DNA of 64,000 bases, taken from the NCBI GenBank assembly GCA_910589305.1, contig CAJUTV010000004.1, positions 150,853-214,852 on the forward strand, in the 5' to 3' direction. Below are positions 8,104 through 16,696 of the stretch, piece after piece. The stretch's first letter is position 1. The number at the start of each line of letters is the position of its first letter. The translations under genes were made by a program, and so were the position numbers. The notes under the pieces were generated by a model that was not told the origin of the DNA, made no database searches, and saw only the letters and a list, made by a program, of their open reading frames with translations. This DNA comes from an uncultured Lachnospira sp. Lineage in GTDB: Bacteria; Bacillota; Clostridia; Lachnospirales; Lachnospiraceae.

Positions 8104-8331
8104 ATTGCAAAAAATTATACAAAAAAATGACTATTGATAATGTATATAAATAGTGTTACTATAAAAATATAAGTTAATTAAATTTTAAATAAATTATTAC
8201 TATAAATAAAGGATATAAGCATACAGTAAAACAGATGACAAGTATCTAGTAATTAGGGTTTAATTTAGAATTTAAAATATTAATTTTTATGATAAATAAA
8301 GTAATTTTAAATATAAAGGAAGAGTTAAAGT

Positions 8332-8631
8332 ATGTCTGTACAGGGAGAAATTAAAGAAAGAACAAAGATAAATATACAAGAACCAAGACGCTATAAAGTG
8401 ATTATGCACAATGATGATTTTACAACAATGGATTTTGTTGTCGAGATATTGATAGATGTTTTTCATAAAGATAACGCAGAGGCGGAACGTTTAATGCTTT
8501 TAGTACATGAAAGCGGTAAAGCAACAGTTGGTATATATCCATACGATATTGCAGTGACAAAGGTTCAAGTTTCAAAGGAACGAGCAAAGCAAGCAGGGTT
8601 TCCATTTCGACTGACAATAGAGGAGGGATAG
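8332..8631 (+). CDS. clpS: ClpS, N-degron adaptor for ClpA
   Basis: Protein of 99 residues, normal ClpS length. The core includes RRYKVIMHNDDFTTMDFVVE: the NDD and the adjacent Thr-Met are the N-degron pocket residues, and VHESGKATVGIYPYDIA follows as in other ClpS proteins. ClpS binds proteins with an N-terminal bulky residue (Leu, Phe, Tyr, Trp) and hands them to ClpA-ClpP. clpA starts 7 bases after its stop, an arrangement found in many bacteria. An aat gene follows clpA, so the pathway's tagging enzyme is present too. GGAAGAG lies 9-10 bases before the ATG. Confidence 0.92.
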   Translation: MSVQGEIKERTKINIQEPRRYKVIMHNDDFTTMDFVVEILIDVFHKDNAEAERLMLLVHESGKATVGIYPYDIAVTKVQVSKERAKQAGFPFRLTIEEG

Positions 8632-8638
8632 TATCGTC

Positions 8639-10945
8639 ATGAAGATGTCAAAGGAAGTAAAAGAAATTTTTAACGAAACAGTATTGATTGCAAACAAGAA
8701 ACATTATGAGTTTATAACACCAGAACTATTGTTATATATTATTTGTAATAATCCAATATTTGTGCAGGCTTTTAAAAATTGCGGCGGTAAAATTGATGCT
8801 TTACAAGATAATCTAAAAAGTTATCTTGATAAATATATGGACATTGTAGAAGATAGCAGGCTTCAAAATTCTTGTGAATTTTCACAGGGAATAAAAGAAG
8901 TGTTGGCATATGCGTTAGAAATATCAGAGAATGGCGGCAAAAATAGAGTGGAATTGCCTCATATTATATGTGCTATATATCAGCTTGAGCAAAGTTATGC
9001 TGTTTATTATATGAATTTGCAAAGGATAGACCAAACAGAATTGTTGCAAGAATTGATAATTGCGTATGAGACGATAGCAAATAGAGAATATACGTCCTAT
9101 AAAAACAATGGTGCTGTATCTAGTAGAAGAAGACATGCTGATTCAAGTGCTTATCAAGAACATTACAGCAAAGACGATAGGGATAGCCAAGCCGAAGGAA
9201 CTGCGCAAGAGGCAGTTTGGCATTCATATGCTGTATGTTTAAACGATGCATTAGAAGGAATGAATCCATTGATTGGAAGGCAGCAAGAGTTGGAAAGAAC
9301 CATGCAGATTCTTTGCCGCAAAGAAAAAAATAATCCTCTTCATATAGGAGAGCCAGGTGTTGGCAAGACGGCAATTACTTATGGTCTTGCAAAGCTTCTT
9401 AATGAAGGCAGCGTTCCACAGCCATTAAAGGGAGCAAAGATTTTTTCTTTAGATTTGGGAAGTCTTTTGGCAGGCACGCAATATCGAGGGGATTTTGAAA
9501 AACGTTTTAAGATGGTAATGGATAGTATCAGTAATGAGGAAAATCCCATTATTTATATTGACGAAATTCATAATATTGTGGGTGCAGGTGCCGTCAATGG
9601 CGGAACATTTGATATTTCCAATATGCTAAAACCTTATCTTGTGAGAGGACATATTCGTTTTATTGGGGCAACTACATATGAAGAGTATAAAAAACATTTT
9701 GAAAAAAATAAAAGCTTGGTGAGACGTTTTCAAAATATGGAAATAAAAGAGCCAAGTATTGAGGATACCGTCAAAATTTTGGAAGGCTTAAAAGATAATT
9801 ATGAGCGTTTTCATTGTGTTGCTTATAAAAAAGGGGTGCTTCAATATGCGGTTGAGATGAGTGCAAAATATCAAAATGAACGGTATCTTCCTGATAAAGC
9901 GATTGATTTGATAGACGAGGCAGGTGCATATCGTCAAATTCACCCATTGGAGCAAAAATTACAATATGTCAATAAAGAATTGATTGATGAAATTTTATCA
10001 AAGACGTGCCGTATTCCAAAACAAGTAGTGGCAAAAGATGAGACGAAATCACTTGCAACACTTGAAAAACGTATGCTTGATAACGTGTATGGACAAAATG
10101 ATGCCATATTACAGATTGTCAATGCTGTGAAATTTTCAAGAGCAGGGCTTTTAGAAGAAGGAAAACCGCTTGCTAGTTTTCTTTTTGTAGGACCAACAGG
10201 CGTTGGGAAAACACAGATAGCAAAAAGTTTAGCAAAAGAGTTGGGCGTAAAACTAATTCGTTTTGATATGAGCGAATATGAAGAAAAACATGCAGTTGCA
10301 AAGCTGATTGGTGCGCCGGCAGGATATGTAGGATATGAGGAAGGCGGACTGCTTACAGAAGAAATCCGAAAAAATCCGCATTGTGTGCTTTTATTAGATG
10401 AAATTGAAAAAGCACATCCAGATATTTATAATGTTCTTCTTCAAGTAATGGATTATGCTACATTAACAGACAATCAGGGAAGAAAAGCCGATTTTAGAAA
10501 TGTGATTATTATTATGACTTCCAATGCAGGTGCAAGCAGAATTGGCAAAAAAGGGATTGGCTTTGGCGATGTTGATATAAAGTCGGATATTATTTTAGAG
10601 GAAGTAAAACGAATTTTTGCGCCGGAATTTCGCAATCGTTTAAGTAAGATTATTGTATTTAATACAATTGATGAAAAAATGGCAGAGCAAATTGTTGATA
10701 AAAAACTTCGTGAACTTCAAACATTATTGTTAAGAAAAAATGTGAAAATGAATGTTGATAAAAAGGCAAAAAATCTTATAAAACAAAAAGGAATTAGTGC
10801 CGAATTTGGCGCTAGACAGATAGAACGTGTTATTCAAAGTGAAATTAAGCCATTGATGGTAGACCAAATATTGTTTGGTATGCTAAAAAAAGGAGGCAAG
10901 TGCAAGCTAACAACAGTTAGTGGTGATTTTAATATTCAATTTTGA
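8639..10945 (+). CDS. clpA: ClpA, AAA+ unfoldase of the ClpAP protease
   Basis: Protein of 768 residues with a divergent N domain (about 1-150), then two AAA+ modules. D1 has Walker A GEPGVGKTA near residue 237 and Walker B YIDEIHNIVGAGA; D2 has GPTGVGKTQ near 518 and LLLDEIEKAHPD. The loop KGIGFGD near 640 carries the ClpP-docking IGF tripeptide. There is no ClpC/ClpB coiled-coil M domain between D1 and D2, which separates it from clpC at 57810. It unfolds ClpS-delivered substrates into ClpP (18114). AGGAGGG lies about 11 bases before the start. Confidence 0.92.
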   Translation: MKMSKEVKEIFNETVLIANKKHYEFITPELLLYIICNNPIFVQAFKNCGGKIDALQDNLKSYLDKYMDIVEDSRLQNSCEFSQGIKEVLAYALEISENGGKNRVELPHIICAIYQLEQSYAVYYMNLQRIDQTELLQELIIAYETIANREYTSYKNNGAVSSRRRHADSSAYQEHYSKDDRDSQAEGTAQEAVWHSYAVCLNDALEGMNPLIGRQQELERTMQILCRKEKNNPLHIGEPGVGKTAITYGLAKLLNEGSVPQPLKGAKIFSLDLGSLLAGTQYRGDFEKRFKMVMDSISNEENPIIYIDEIHNIVGAGAVNGGTFDISNMLKPYLVRGHIRFIGATTYEEYKKHFEKNKSLVRRFQNMEIKEPSIEDTVKILEGLKDNYERFHCVAYKKGVLQYAVEMSAKYQNERYLPDKAIDLIDEAGAYRQIHPLEQKLQYVNKELIDEILSKTCRIPKQVVAKDETKSLATLEKRMLDNVYGQNDAILQIVNAVKFSRAGLLEEGKPLASFLFVGPTGVGKTQIAKSLAKELGVKLIRFDMSEYEEKHAVAKLIGAPAGYVGYEEGGLLTEEIRKNPHCVLLLDEIEKAHPDIYNVLLQVMDYATLTDNQGRKADFRNVIIIMTSNAGASRIGKKGIGFGDVDIKSDIILEEVKRIFAPEFRNRLSKIIVFNTIDEKMAEQIVDKKLRELQTLLLRKNVKMNVDKKAKNLIKQKGISAEFGARQIERVIQSEIKPLMVDQILFGMLKKGGKCKLTTVSGDFNIQF

Positions 10946-10978
10946 CAAAAAGAAAAATAAAGATTGTTGTGTATAAAA

Positions 10979-11030
10979 GGTTGTATAACAAAAAAATTGT
11001 ATAACAAAAAGATTGTATAACAATCTTGTT
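10979..11030 (+). repeat. 16-bp tandem repeat ending in a terminator-like hairpin
   Basis: TTGTATAACAAAAA occurs at 10981 and 10997, and TTGTATAACAA at 11013, an exact 16-base period. The last unit is part of AAGATTG-TATAA-CAATCTT (11009-11027) followed by GTT. It lies between clpA and aat and may attenuate read-through. Confidence 0.55.
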
Positions 11031-11040
11031 AAAACTTGAG

Positions 11041-11078
11041 CTGTTTGCTGCTTTTTAAAAACAGTTGCAGAATGGAGG
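11041..11078 (+). promoter_or_regulatory. Hairpin leader before aat
   Basis: CTGTTT at 11041-11046 can pair with AAACAG just upstream of the ribosome site, and the GCTGC...TTGCAG core resembles the nudix and engB leaders. AATGGAGGCTAAAT then leads to the start codon. Confidence 0.35.
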
Positions 11079-11084
11079 CTAAAT

Positions 11085-11750
11085 ATGCCCGTTTATTTGT
11101 TAAGTAAGAAAGAAATCTATTTTCCAAATCCAATTTTTGCCAGACCTGACGGGCTGCTTGCTGTTGGAGGAGACTTGAGTGTGGAGCGGCTTTTACTGGC
11201 ATATAAAAATGGAATATTTCCATGGTATAATCCAGGCGAAGAAATTATGTGGTGGTGTCCTAATGAGCGTTTTATTATTTTTCCCAATGAAATACATATT
11301 TCACATTCGATGAAAAAATATATTAAAAAATATCAGCCTAGTATAAAAATAAATAGGGATTTTGCAGATACGATGCATCGCTGTCGAATAAAAAGAGAAT
11401 TTAATGAGGGGACATGGATTTCAGACGAGATGGAGGACGCTTATTATAAGCTGTATGAAAAAGGATATGCGTTGAGTGTGGAATCTTTTGAAAATAATCA
11501 ACTTGCAGGCGGTCTTTATGGTGTTTGTATTGGACGCTGTTTTTTTGGAGAAAGCATGTTTTCAGAAAAAGAAAATGGTTCAAAGACAGCGTTAATTTTA
11601 TTTTCAAAGTGGCTGTGCAGCAATCAATATTTGTTTATTGACTGTCAATTTCATACACAACATTTAGAATGTATGGGCGGAAGGTATATTTCATGGGAAA
11701 AATATGACAAGATGCTGCAAAATGGAATAAAAAATAGAGATAAAATATAA
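11085..11750 (+). CDS. aat: Leucyl/phenylalanyl-tRNA-protein transferase
   Basis: Protein of 221 residues, the usual size. It reads FARPDGLLAVGGDLSVERLL and then GIFPWYNPGEEIMWWCPNER, both hallmark blocks of Aat, followed by GTWISDEMEDAY and GGLYGVCIGRCFFGESMFS. It transfers Leu or Phe from aminoacyl-tRNA to proteins that begin with Lys or Arg, creating the N-degron that ClpS reads. Its place after clpS-clpA is a strong functional match. GGAGG lies 7 bases before the ATG. The tandem repeat and hairpin upstream suggest separate control. Confidence 0.93.
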   Translation: MPVYLLSKKEIYFPNPIFARPDGLLAVGGDLSVERLLLAYKNGIFPWYNPGEEIMWWCPNERFIIFPNEIHISHSMKKYIKKYQPSIKINRDFADTMHRCRIKREFNEGTWISDEMEDAYYKLYEKGYALSVESFENNQLAGGLYGVCIGRCFFGESMFSEKENGSKTALILFSKWLCSNQYLFIDCQFHTQHLECMGGRYISWEKYDKMLQNGIKNRDKI

Positions 11751-11754
11751 AGAA

Positions 11755-11783
11755 TTGACGAAATTTATTAATTTTAGTAGAAT
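11755..11783 (+). promoter_or_regulatory. Sigma-A-type promoter for the pyrophosphatase gene
   Basis: TTGACG at 11755-11760 and TAGAAT at 11778-11783 are 17 bases apart, starting just after the aat stop and about 110 bases before the gene. Confidence 0.65.
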
Positions 11784-11892
11784 AAATATAAATAGCATAT
11801 AATGTAAGTTGTTCATTTGATTGGTAGATTGAGCAAAAATGGGGATTTGTATAAAAATGCTATTTTAAATTTTCATAACAAGGGGGAGAATT

Positions 11893-14079
11893 ATGGAGGC
11901 GTTATTAGTTTTAGTCATTGTGGCAGCGTTGCTTGCGCTTGGCTATGCAGCTTTCAACTTCATCGGAATCAAAAAGATGGATGAAGGAACTGCTCGTATG
12001 TCGGAGATTGCAGAGGCAATCCGCGTGGGAGCAAATGCGTTTATCACATATGAATACAAGATAATAGCAGTTGTTGTTGTTATTATTTCTGTTGTATTTG
12101 CAGTGATATTCACGGTGCAATATGGTTCATTTAGTTGGGAACCATCAATATGTTTTATTATTGGGGTGATAATGAGTGCCGCCGCAGGTTGGGTTGGTAT
12201 GAAAATCGCTACATATTCTAATGTAAGAGTTTCTAATACAGCGCGTTTAACAAAAAATATTGGCTCTACTTTAAAGGTTGCATTAAAAGGCGGTTCTGTT
12301 ATGGGACTTTGTGTGGGCGGTTTTGCACTCTTAGGACTGTTTTTGGTCTATATTATTTTTGGCTATGGTTTGGGACTGATTCGATATGAATTGTTAATTG
12401 AAGGACAACATTTGTTTACACAATGTCTTTCATGTTATGCACTAGGATGTTCCATTGTGGCGATGTTTAATCGTGTTGGCGGCGGTATTTATACAAAAGC
12501 TGCCGATATGGGAGCAGACCTTGTGGGAAAGACAGAAGCACATATTCCAGAAGATGACCCGCGTAACCCTGCTACGATAGCAGATAATGTAGGAGATAAT
12601 GTGGGAGATGTTGCAGGACTTGGTTCAGACCTTTTGGAATCTTTTGTAGGTGCAATTGCTTCATCGGTTATTCTTGCAATTAGTTTAGCATTACATGCAG
12701 CCGTTGATGCACAGGCGTCTATTCCATATGACATTTTACAAAAAATGATGTATTTTCCGCTTGTATTTGCCGCACTTGGTTTGATTGCTTCAATTATTGG
12801 CGTTGCTTTTGTATTGTTTAAGAAAGGCTCGGATAATCCTCACAGAGATTTAAATATCTCGACATGGAGTGCTGCTGCAATTACTATTATTGGCGGTTTT
12901 ATTGCTACACAGATGATGTTTAGCGGTATGAATTATAGTTTGACAAATATAGGATTTAGTATAGGCTGGATTTCGCCATGGGTTGCGGCATCACTTGGTG
13001 TTTTAAGCGGTGTTGTGATTGGTGGAATTGCAGAGTATTACACAAGTTATGATTATAAACCAACACAGATGATTTCAGAAGCTTCTAAAGAAGGACCAGC
13101 GCTTACTATTACACAAGGGCTTGCAGTAGGTATGAAGTCTTGTATGTATCCGCTTATTATATTAGGTATTACAACTTATGTCAGTTATGCCGTGTCTGGA
13201 ATGTTTGGCATTGCTATGGCGGCAGTAGGTATGCTTTCTTTTGTATCAGCGACCGTTTCTGTTGATACATACGGACCTATCTCAGACAATGCAGGCGGTA
13301 TTGCAGAGATGGCAGAGCTTGAGCCAGAAGTAAGACAGATAACGGATAAGCTTGATTCTGTCGGCAATACAACAGCAGCTATCGGCAAAGGATTTGCCAT
13401 AGGTTCCGCTTCTCTTGCAGCGCTCTCGCTGATGGTTAGCTTTTTGTATGCGTTTCAGCCAATAGAAGCAGAGTTGAATTTGAATTTTACAGACCCAAAG
13501 ATTTTAGCGGGAGCTTTAGTGGGCGGAGCATTGCCGTTTTTGTTTTCAGGAATGTTGATAGAAGCGGTTGCAAAGGCTGCCAGAAAAATGGTTGAGGAAG
13601 TGCGTCGCCAGTTTAAAGAAATTCCAGGAATATTGGAAGGTAAAGCAAAACCGGATTATAAGACTTGTATTGAAATTTCATCACAAGGTGCGATTAAAGA
13701 AATGAAAATGCCAGCCATTATGGCAATTGTTTTTCCATTAGCATCGGGTTTTCTTTTTGGTCCATATTTTGTTGGCGGTTTGTTAATCGGTGCAACACTC
13801 TCTGCAATTATGCTTGCAATTTTTACAGGCAATGCAGGCGGTGCATGGGATAATGCTAAAAAATATATTGAGTCAGGAGCGATAAAAGGACAGAAAAAAG
13901 GTTCTCCAGCACACGATGCAGCCGTTGTTGGTGATACGGTTGGTGACCCATTAAAGGACACTGTAGGACCATCACTTGATATTTTAATTAAAATTATGTC
14001 TACAGTATCGCTTGTAGCCGCTGTTTTATTTAGCAAATATAATTTGTTAGATTTTATAATGGATATATTTAATAAATAA
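11893..14079 (+). CDS. hppA: Membrane-bound ion-translocating pyrophosphatase
   Basis: Protein of 728 residues with many membrane helices (about 16). The catalytic block KAADMGADLVGKTEAHIPED followed by DPRNPATIADNVGDNVGD binds Mg-pyrophosphate, and the C-terminal repeat of the motif reads DAAVVGDTVGDPLKDTVGPS. The cation-dependence motif reads GNTTAAIGKGFAIGSA with Ala rather than Lys, as in K+-dependent enzymes, a group that includes the Na+ pumps as well as H+ pumps. It couples pyrophosphate hydrolysis to ion export across the membrane. GGGGGAG lies 7 bases before the ATG, and a terminator (14225) ends the unit. Confidence 0.93.
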   Translation: MEALLVLVIVAALLALGYAAFNFIGIKKMDEGTARMSEIAEAIRVGANAFITYEYKIIAVVVVIISVVFAVIFTVQYGSFSWEPSICFIIGVIMSAAAGWVGMKIATYSNVRVSNTARLTKNIGSTLKVALKGGSVMGLCVGGFALLGLFLVYIIFGYGLGLIRYELLIEGQHLFTQCLSCYALGCSIVAMFNRVGGGIYTKAADMGADLVGKTEAHIPEDDPRNPATIADNVGDNVGDVAGLGSDLLESFVGAIASSVILAISLALHAAVDAQASIPYDILQKMMYFPLVFAALGLIASIIGVAFVLFKKGSDNPHRDLNISTWSAAAITIIGGFIATQMMFSGMNYSLTNIGFSIGWISPWVAASLGVLSGVVIGGIAEYYTSYDYKPTQMISEASKEGPALTITQGLAVGMKSCMYPLIILGITTYVSYAVSGMFGIAMAAVGMLSFVSATVSVDTYGPISDNAGGIAEMAELEPEVRQITDKLDSVGNTTAAIGKGFAIGSASLAALSLMVSFLYAFQPIEAELNLNFTDPKILAGALVGGALPFLFSGMLIEAVAKAARKMVEEVRRQFKEIPGILEGKAKPDYKTCIEISSQGAIKEMKMPAIMAIVFPLASGFLFGPYFVGGLLIGATLSAIMLAIFTGNAGGAWDNAKKYIESGAIKGQKKGSPAHDAAVVGDTVGDPLKDTVGPSLDILIKIMSTVSLVAAVLFSKYNLLDFIMDIFNK

Positions 14080-14224
14080 TTTGCATAATCGTTTCATTTA
14101 TTTTTTAAAAAATTAATAAAATAAATAGTTTAATACTTTATAAATGGATAGTGAAATGATTATGATTTTATTTTCATAAAAGCATTATATGGTATATAAT
14201 TATAGAAAATATGGCATTATATTT

Positions 14225-14254
14225 AGGAGAAGATAAAATCTTCTCCTAATTTTT
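14225..14254 (+). terminator. Rho-independent terminator after hppA
   Basis: AGGAGAAGAT-AAA-ATCTTCTCCT is a perfect ten-pair stem, followed by AATTTTT. It lies about 145 bases after the hppA stop. Confidence 0.85.
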
Positions 14255-14285
14255 AACGTATTTTTTATTTAATTGTAAAAAATAG

Positions 14286-14314
14286 TTGGTGATATTTATA
14301 ATACATGATATAAT
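14286..14314 (+). promoter_or_regulatory. Sigma-A-type promoter for the DJ-1 family gene
   Basis: TTGGTG at 14286-14291, 17-base spacer, TATAAT at 14309-14314, about 50 bases before the start codon. Confidence 0.65.
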
Positions 14315-14365
14315 CGCCATATATTGAGAATATTTACAATGATTTTATAAAAAAGAGGATAATTT

Positions 14366-14917
14366 ATGAAAGTTACAACATTTTTAACACAAGGATTTGA
14401 GACAGTAGAAGCGTTGGCTGTTGTTGATATATTAAGAAGAGCAAATATAACGGTAGAGATGGTTTCTATAACTGGAAACCGCCATGTTACAAGCGCTCAA
14501 TTCATTACAGTGGAGGCTGATGCATTATTTGAAGAAGTAAATTTTAAGGATTCTGATGTTTTATTTATACCAGGCGGACCAGGACACAAATCATATTTAG
14601 AACACACAGGGCTTCTTGAATTAATTAAAAAACATTGTGCAGAAGGGAAACGGATTGCGGCAATCTGTGCAGCTCCTAGTATATTGGGAAAATTAGGATT
14701 GCTGGAAGGAAAAAAAGCCGTTTGTTTTCCAGGATTTGAGGAAAGCTTAAAAGGGGCTGATGTGTTGTCAGACCGAGTAGTGACAGATGGCAATATAACA
14801 ACTTCAAAAGGTATGGGGACATCTTTGGATTTAGGGTTAGAACTTGTGCGGCTACTAGTAGGACAAGAGGAAGCAGCAAGTTTATCTGATTCTACACAGT
14901 ATGGAATGTTTCAATAA
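14366..14917 (+). CDS. DJ-1/PfpI family protein (YajL/ThiJ type)
   Basis: Protein of 183 residues beginning TTFLTQGFETVEALAVVDIL. The nucleophile elbow AAICAAPSILGKLG places the reactive Cys near residue 102, and the conserved Glu lies in the GFETVEA segment. GGPGH and the C-terminal TSKGMGTSLDLGLELV are also typical. Relatives act as chaperones or as deglycase/glyoxalase enzymes, a contested point in this family. The carboxypeptidase gene follows within 30 bases, so they may share a transcript. Confidence 0.85.
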   Translation: MKVTTFLTQGFETVEALAVVDILRRANITVEMVSITGNRHVTSAQFITVEADALFEEVNFKDSDVLFIPGGPGHKSYLEHTGLLELIKKHCAEGKRIAAICAAPSILGKLGLLEGKKAVCFPGFEESLKGADVLSDRVVTDGNITTSKGMGTSLDLGLELVRLLVGQEEAASLSDSTQYGMFQ

Positions 14918-14946
14918 ATGAGTTGATTGATAATGGGGTTATAAGA

Positions 14947-16038
14947 ATGAATGATTTTGAGGATGATTATAATATAGAAGAAATAGCCAGACAAAAAGCA
15001 AGAAGACGAAAAAGACATGCTATGAAAATGAAAAGGCTAAGGCAAAAAAGATTAAGAAAAATTAAAGCTTTTCTATTTTTGATATTCGTTGTTTTTATCG
15101 TTTGTGTTTCTGGCGTTGTGGGGATGATTCGCGGCGGTGACAGCGAACTTAAAGATTCCATTAATGAGAGAGAAACGTTACAAGTAGCGGTAGATAATAT
15201 AAAAAATCAAGATACAATACAGCAAACAACGATGTCAAAAGTGGAAAAGAGCAGTAATTATACCAATATTGACAGTGAAAAAATAAATTCTCCTTATATT
15301 TCTTTAATTGATGTGAAAAATAATCAATTGATTGCTGGCAGAGAAAGTGAGACAAAAATATATCCAGCATCGATGACAAAAGTTATGACATTGATAGTAG
15401 CAGTAGAAAATGTTAAGAATAAAAATGCTTCTTATACATTTGCATTTGAGATGTTAAACCGATTATTTTTAGAGGATGCATCCGTTGCTGGATTTTTAGA
15501 AAATGAAACGATTGATTTTAACGAATTGCTCTATGGATTGATTCTTCCTTCAGGGGCAGAGGCAGCAGAAGGGCTTGCAGAGCTTATAGCGGGCAGTCAA
15601 GATGCGTTTGTGGAATTGATGAATAAAAAATGTGACGAGCTTGGACTGAGCAATACACATTTTATGAATGTATCTGGATTATATGATGATAATCAATATA
15701 CAACATGTACAGAGATGGCAATGATAATGAATTATGCAATGAAAAATCCAGAATGTGCCAAAGTTCTGTCAACGTACCAATATACAACAAAAACTACAGA
15801 ACAGCATCCAGAAGGTATTTTACTGACAAGTACAATGTTTAGCAGAATGTATGGAACAGAAGTTGAGGGCGTAACGATTACAGCAGGTAAGACAGGATAT
15901 ACAAATGAGGCGGGACACTGTATGGTAAGTTATGCGACAAAAGATAATAATTCTTATATATGTGTTACTGCCTATGCTGGAAATAAATGGCATTCAATAT
16001 TTGATTCCTTTGAGATTTATGGGAATTATTTACCATAA
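14947..16038 (+). CDS. D-alanyl-D-alanine carboxypeptidase (peptidase S11), membrane anchored
   Basis: Protein of 363 residues. A highly basic N-terminal tail (residues about 16-42) precedes one membrane helix (about 43-64), so the catalytic part faces outward. The S11 active-site motifs are SMTK, PSGAEAA (in place of the usual SxN) and AGKTGYTNEAGH (KTG). It trims the terminal D-Ala from peptidoglycan pentapeptides. Unlike PBP5 there is no clear C-terminal amphipathic anchor domain. ATG 14947 is chosen over an in-frame TTG at 14923, though both are near a GGGG site. Confidence 0.82.
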   Translation: MNDFEDDYNIEEIARQKARRRKRHAMKMKRLRQKRLRKIKAFLFLIFVVFIVCVSGVVGMIRGGDSELKDSINERETLQVAVDNIKNQDTIQQTTMSKVEKSSNYTNIDSEKINSPYISLIDVKNNQLIAGRESETKIYPASMTKVMTLIVAVENVKNKNASYTFAFEMLNRLFLEDASVAGFLENETIDFNELLYGLILPSGAEAAEGLAELIAGSQDAFVELMNKKCDELGLSNTHFMNVSGLYDDNQYTTCTEMAMIMNYAMKNPECAKVLSTYQYTTKTTEQHPEGILLTSTMFSRMYGTEVEGVTITAGKTGYTNEAGHCMVSYATKDNNSYICVTAYAGNKWHSIFDSFEIYGNYLP

Positions 16039-16066
16039 ATAATTTTGTGAATACGGCACATAATAA

Positions 16067-16136
16067 CATCAAGATAACGTAGATGTTTTCAGGGCAACAA
16101 ATGCTGTCTTGATAGGTCTATGTTATCAAGACAGCA
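16067..16136 (+). promoter_or_regulatory. Nested hairpins upstream of the SASP gene
   Basis: TGCTGTCTTGATA at 16102-16114 pairs perfectly with 16124-16136. A competing pairing joins GATAACGTAGA (16071-16081) with TCTATGTTATC (16117-16127). There is no T-run, so it is not a simple terminator of the upstream gene. The 165-base gap holds no ORF; a sporulation promoter was not identified with confidence. Confidence 0.5.
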
Positions 16137-16204
16137 AGAATGTTGTCAAATATAGCTTTTGTCAATAAAAGTTAACAAAATGAAACTTTTTAGGAGGTGT
16201 TATT

Positions 16205-16411
16205 ATGGCAAACTATTCATCAAACAGTAAAACTAAGGGAGAGGCTAAGAGCGCATTAGACAAGTTCAAAATGGAAGTAGCTTCTGAGATTGGTGTAAAC
16301 CTTAAAGAAGGTTATAATGGTGACCTTACAGCTGCTGAAGCTGGTTCAGTAGGTGGTAATATGGTTAAGAAGATGATTCAAAGACAGGAAGAGCAGATGT
16401 CTGGTAAGTAA
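16205..16411 (+). CDS. Alpha/beta-type small acid-soluble spore protein
   Basis: Protein of 68 residues. It contains KFKMEVASEIGVNL, which matches the germination-protease (GPR) cleavage segment, and the second conserved block AGSVGGNMVKKMI. SASPs coat DNA in the dormant spore and protect it from UV and heat. AGGAGGTG lies 7 bases before the ATG and a strong terminator follows. Expression is expected in the forespore, where sigma-G acts. It indicates a spore-forming lineage. Confidence 0.93.
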   Translation: MANYSSNSKTKGEAKSALDKFKMEVASEIGVNLKEGYNGDLTAAEAGSVGGNMVKKMIQRQEEQMSGK

Positions 16412-16451
16412 TTAAAACAATTTAATAACTTATATCTATCTTCAATATGTT

Positions 16452-16482
16452 GGCTGTAGTGCTTTTGCACTACAGCCTTTTT
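16452..16482 (+). terminator. Rho-independent terminator after the SASP gene
   Basis: GGCTGTAGTGC-TTTT-GCACTACAGCC is a perfect eleven-pair stem followed by TTTTT. Confidence 0.93.
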
Positions 16483-16583
16483 GTGCAGTCTTATACAGAG
16501 CAAATGTATTATTAAAGTGATATATGGGGTGTATGGCAAGTGAGGGAAGTAAACATTCCTGTTTGATTTTTTATAAATATATG

Positions 16584-16613
16584 TTGTCAACAAAGGAATG
16601 GGTGTGATATAAT
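16584..16613 (+). promoter_or_regulatory. Sigma-A-type promoter for tig
   Basis: TTGTCA at 16584-16589, an 18-base spacer, and TATAAT at 16608-16613, about 85 bases before the tig start codon. Confidence 0.6.
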
Positions 16614-16696
16614 GGCAACAGTTGTGCTGTGACATTTGAAGAAAGTCCAAAACAAAGATAAAAAACGAGTGAATTATATGAAAGGAAAAATTTATA

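Noticed and set aside
10979..11030. CRISPR-like array
   Set aside because: Units repeat every 16 bases without unique spacers of fixed length; no cas genes are present.
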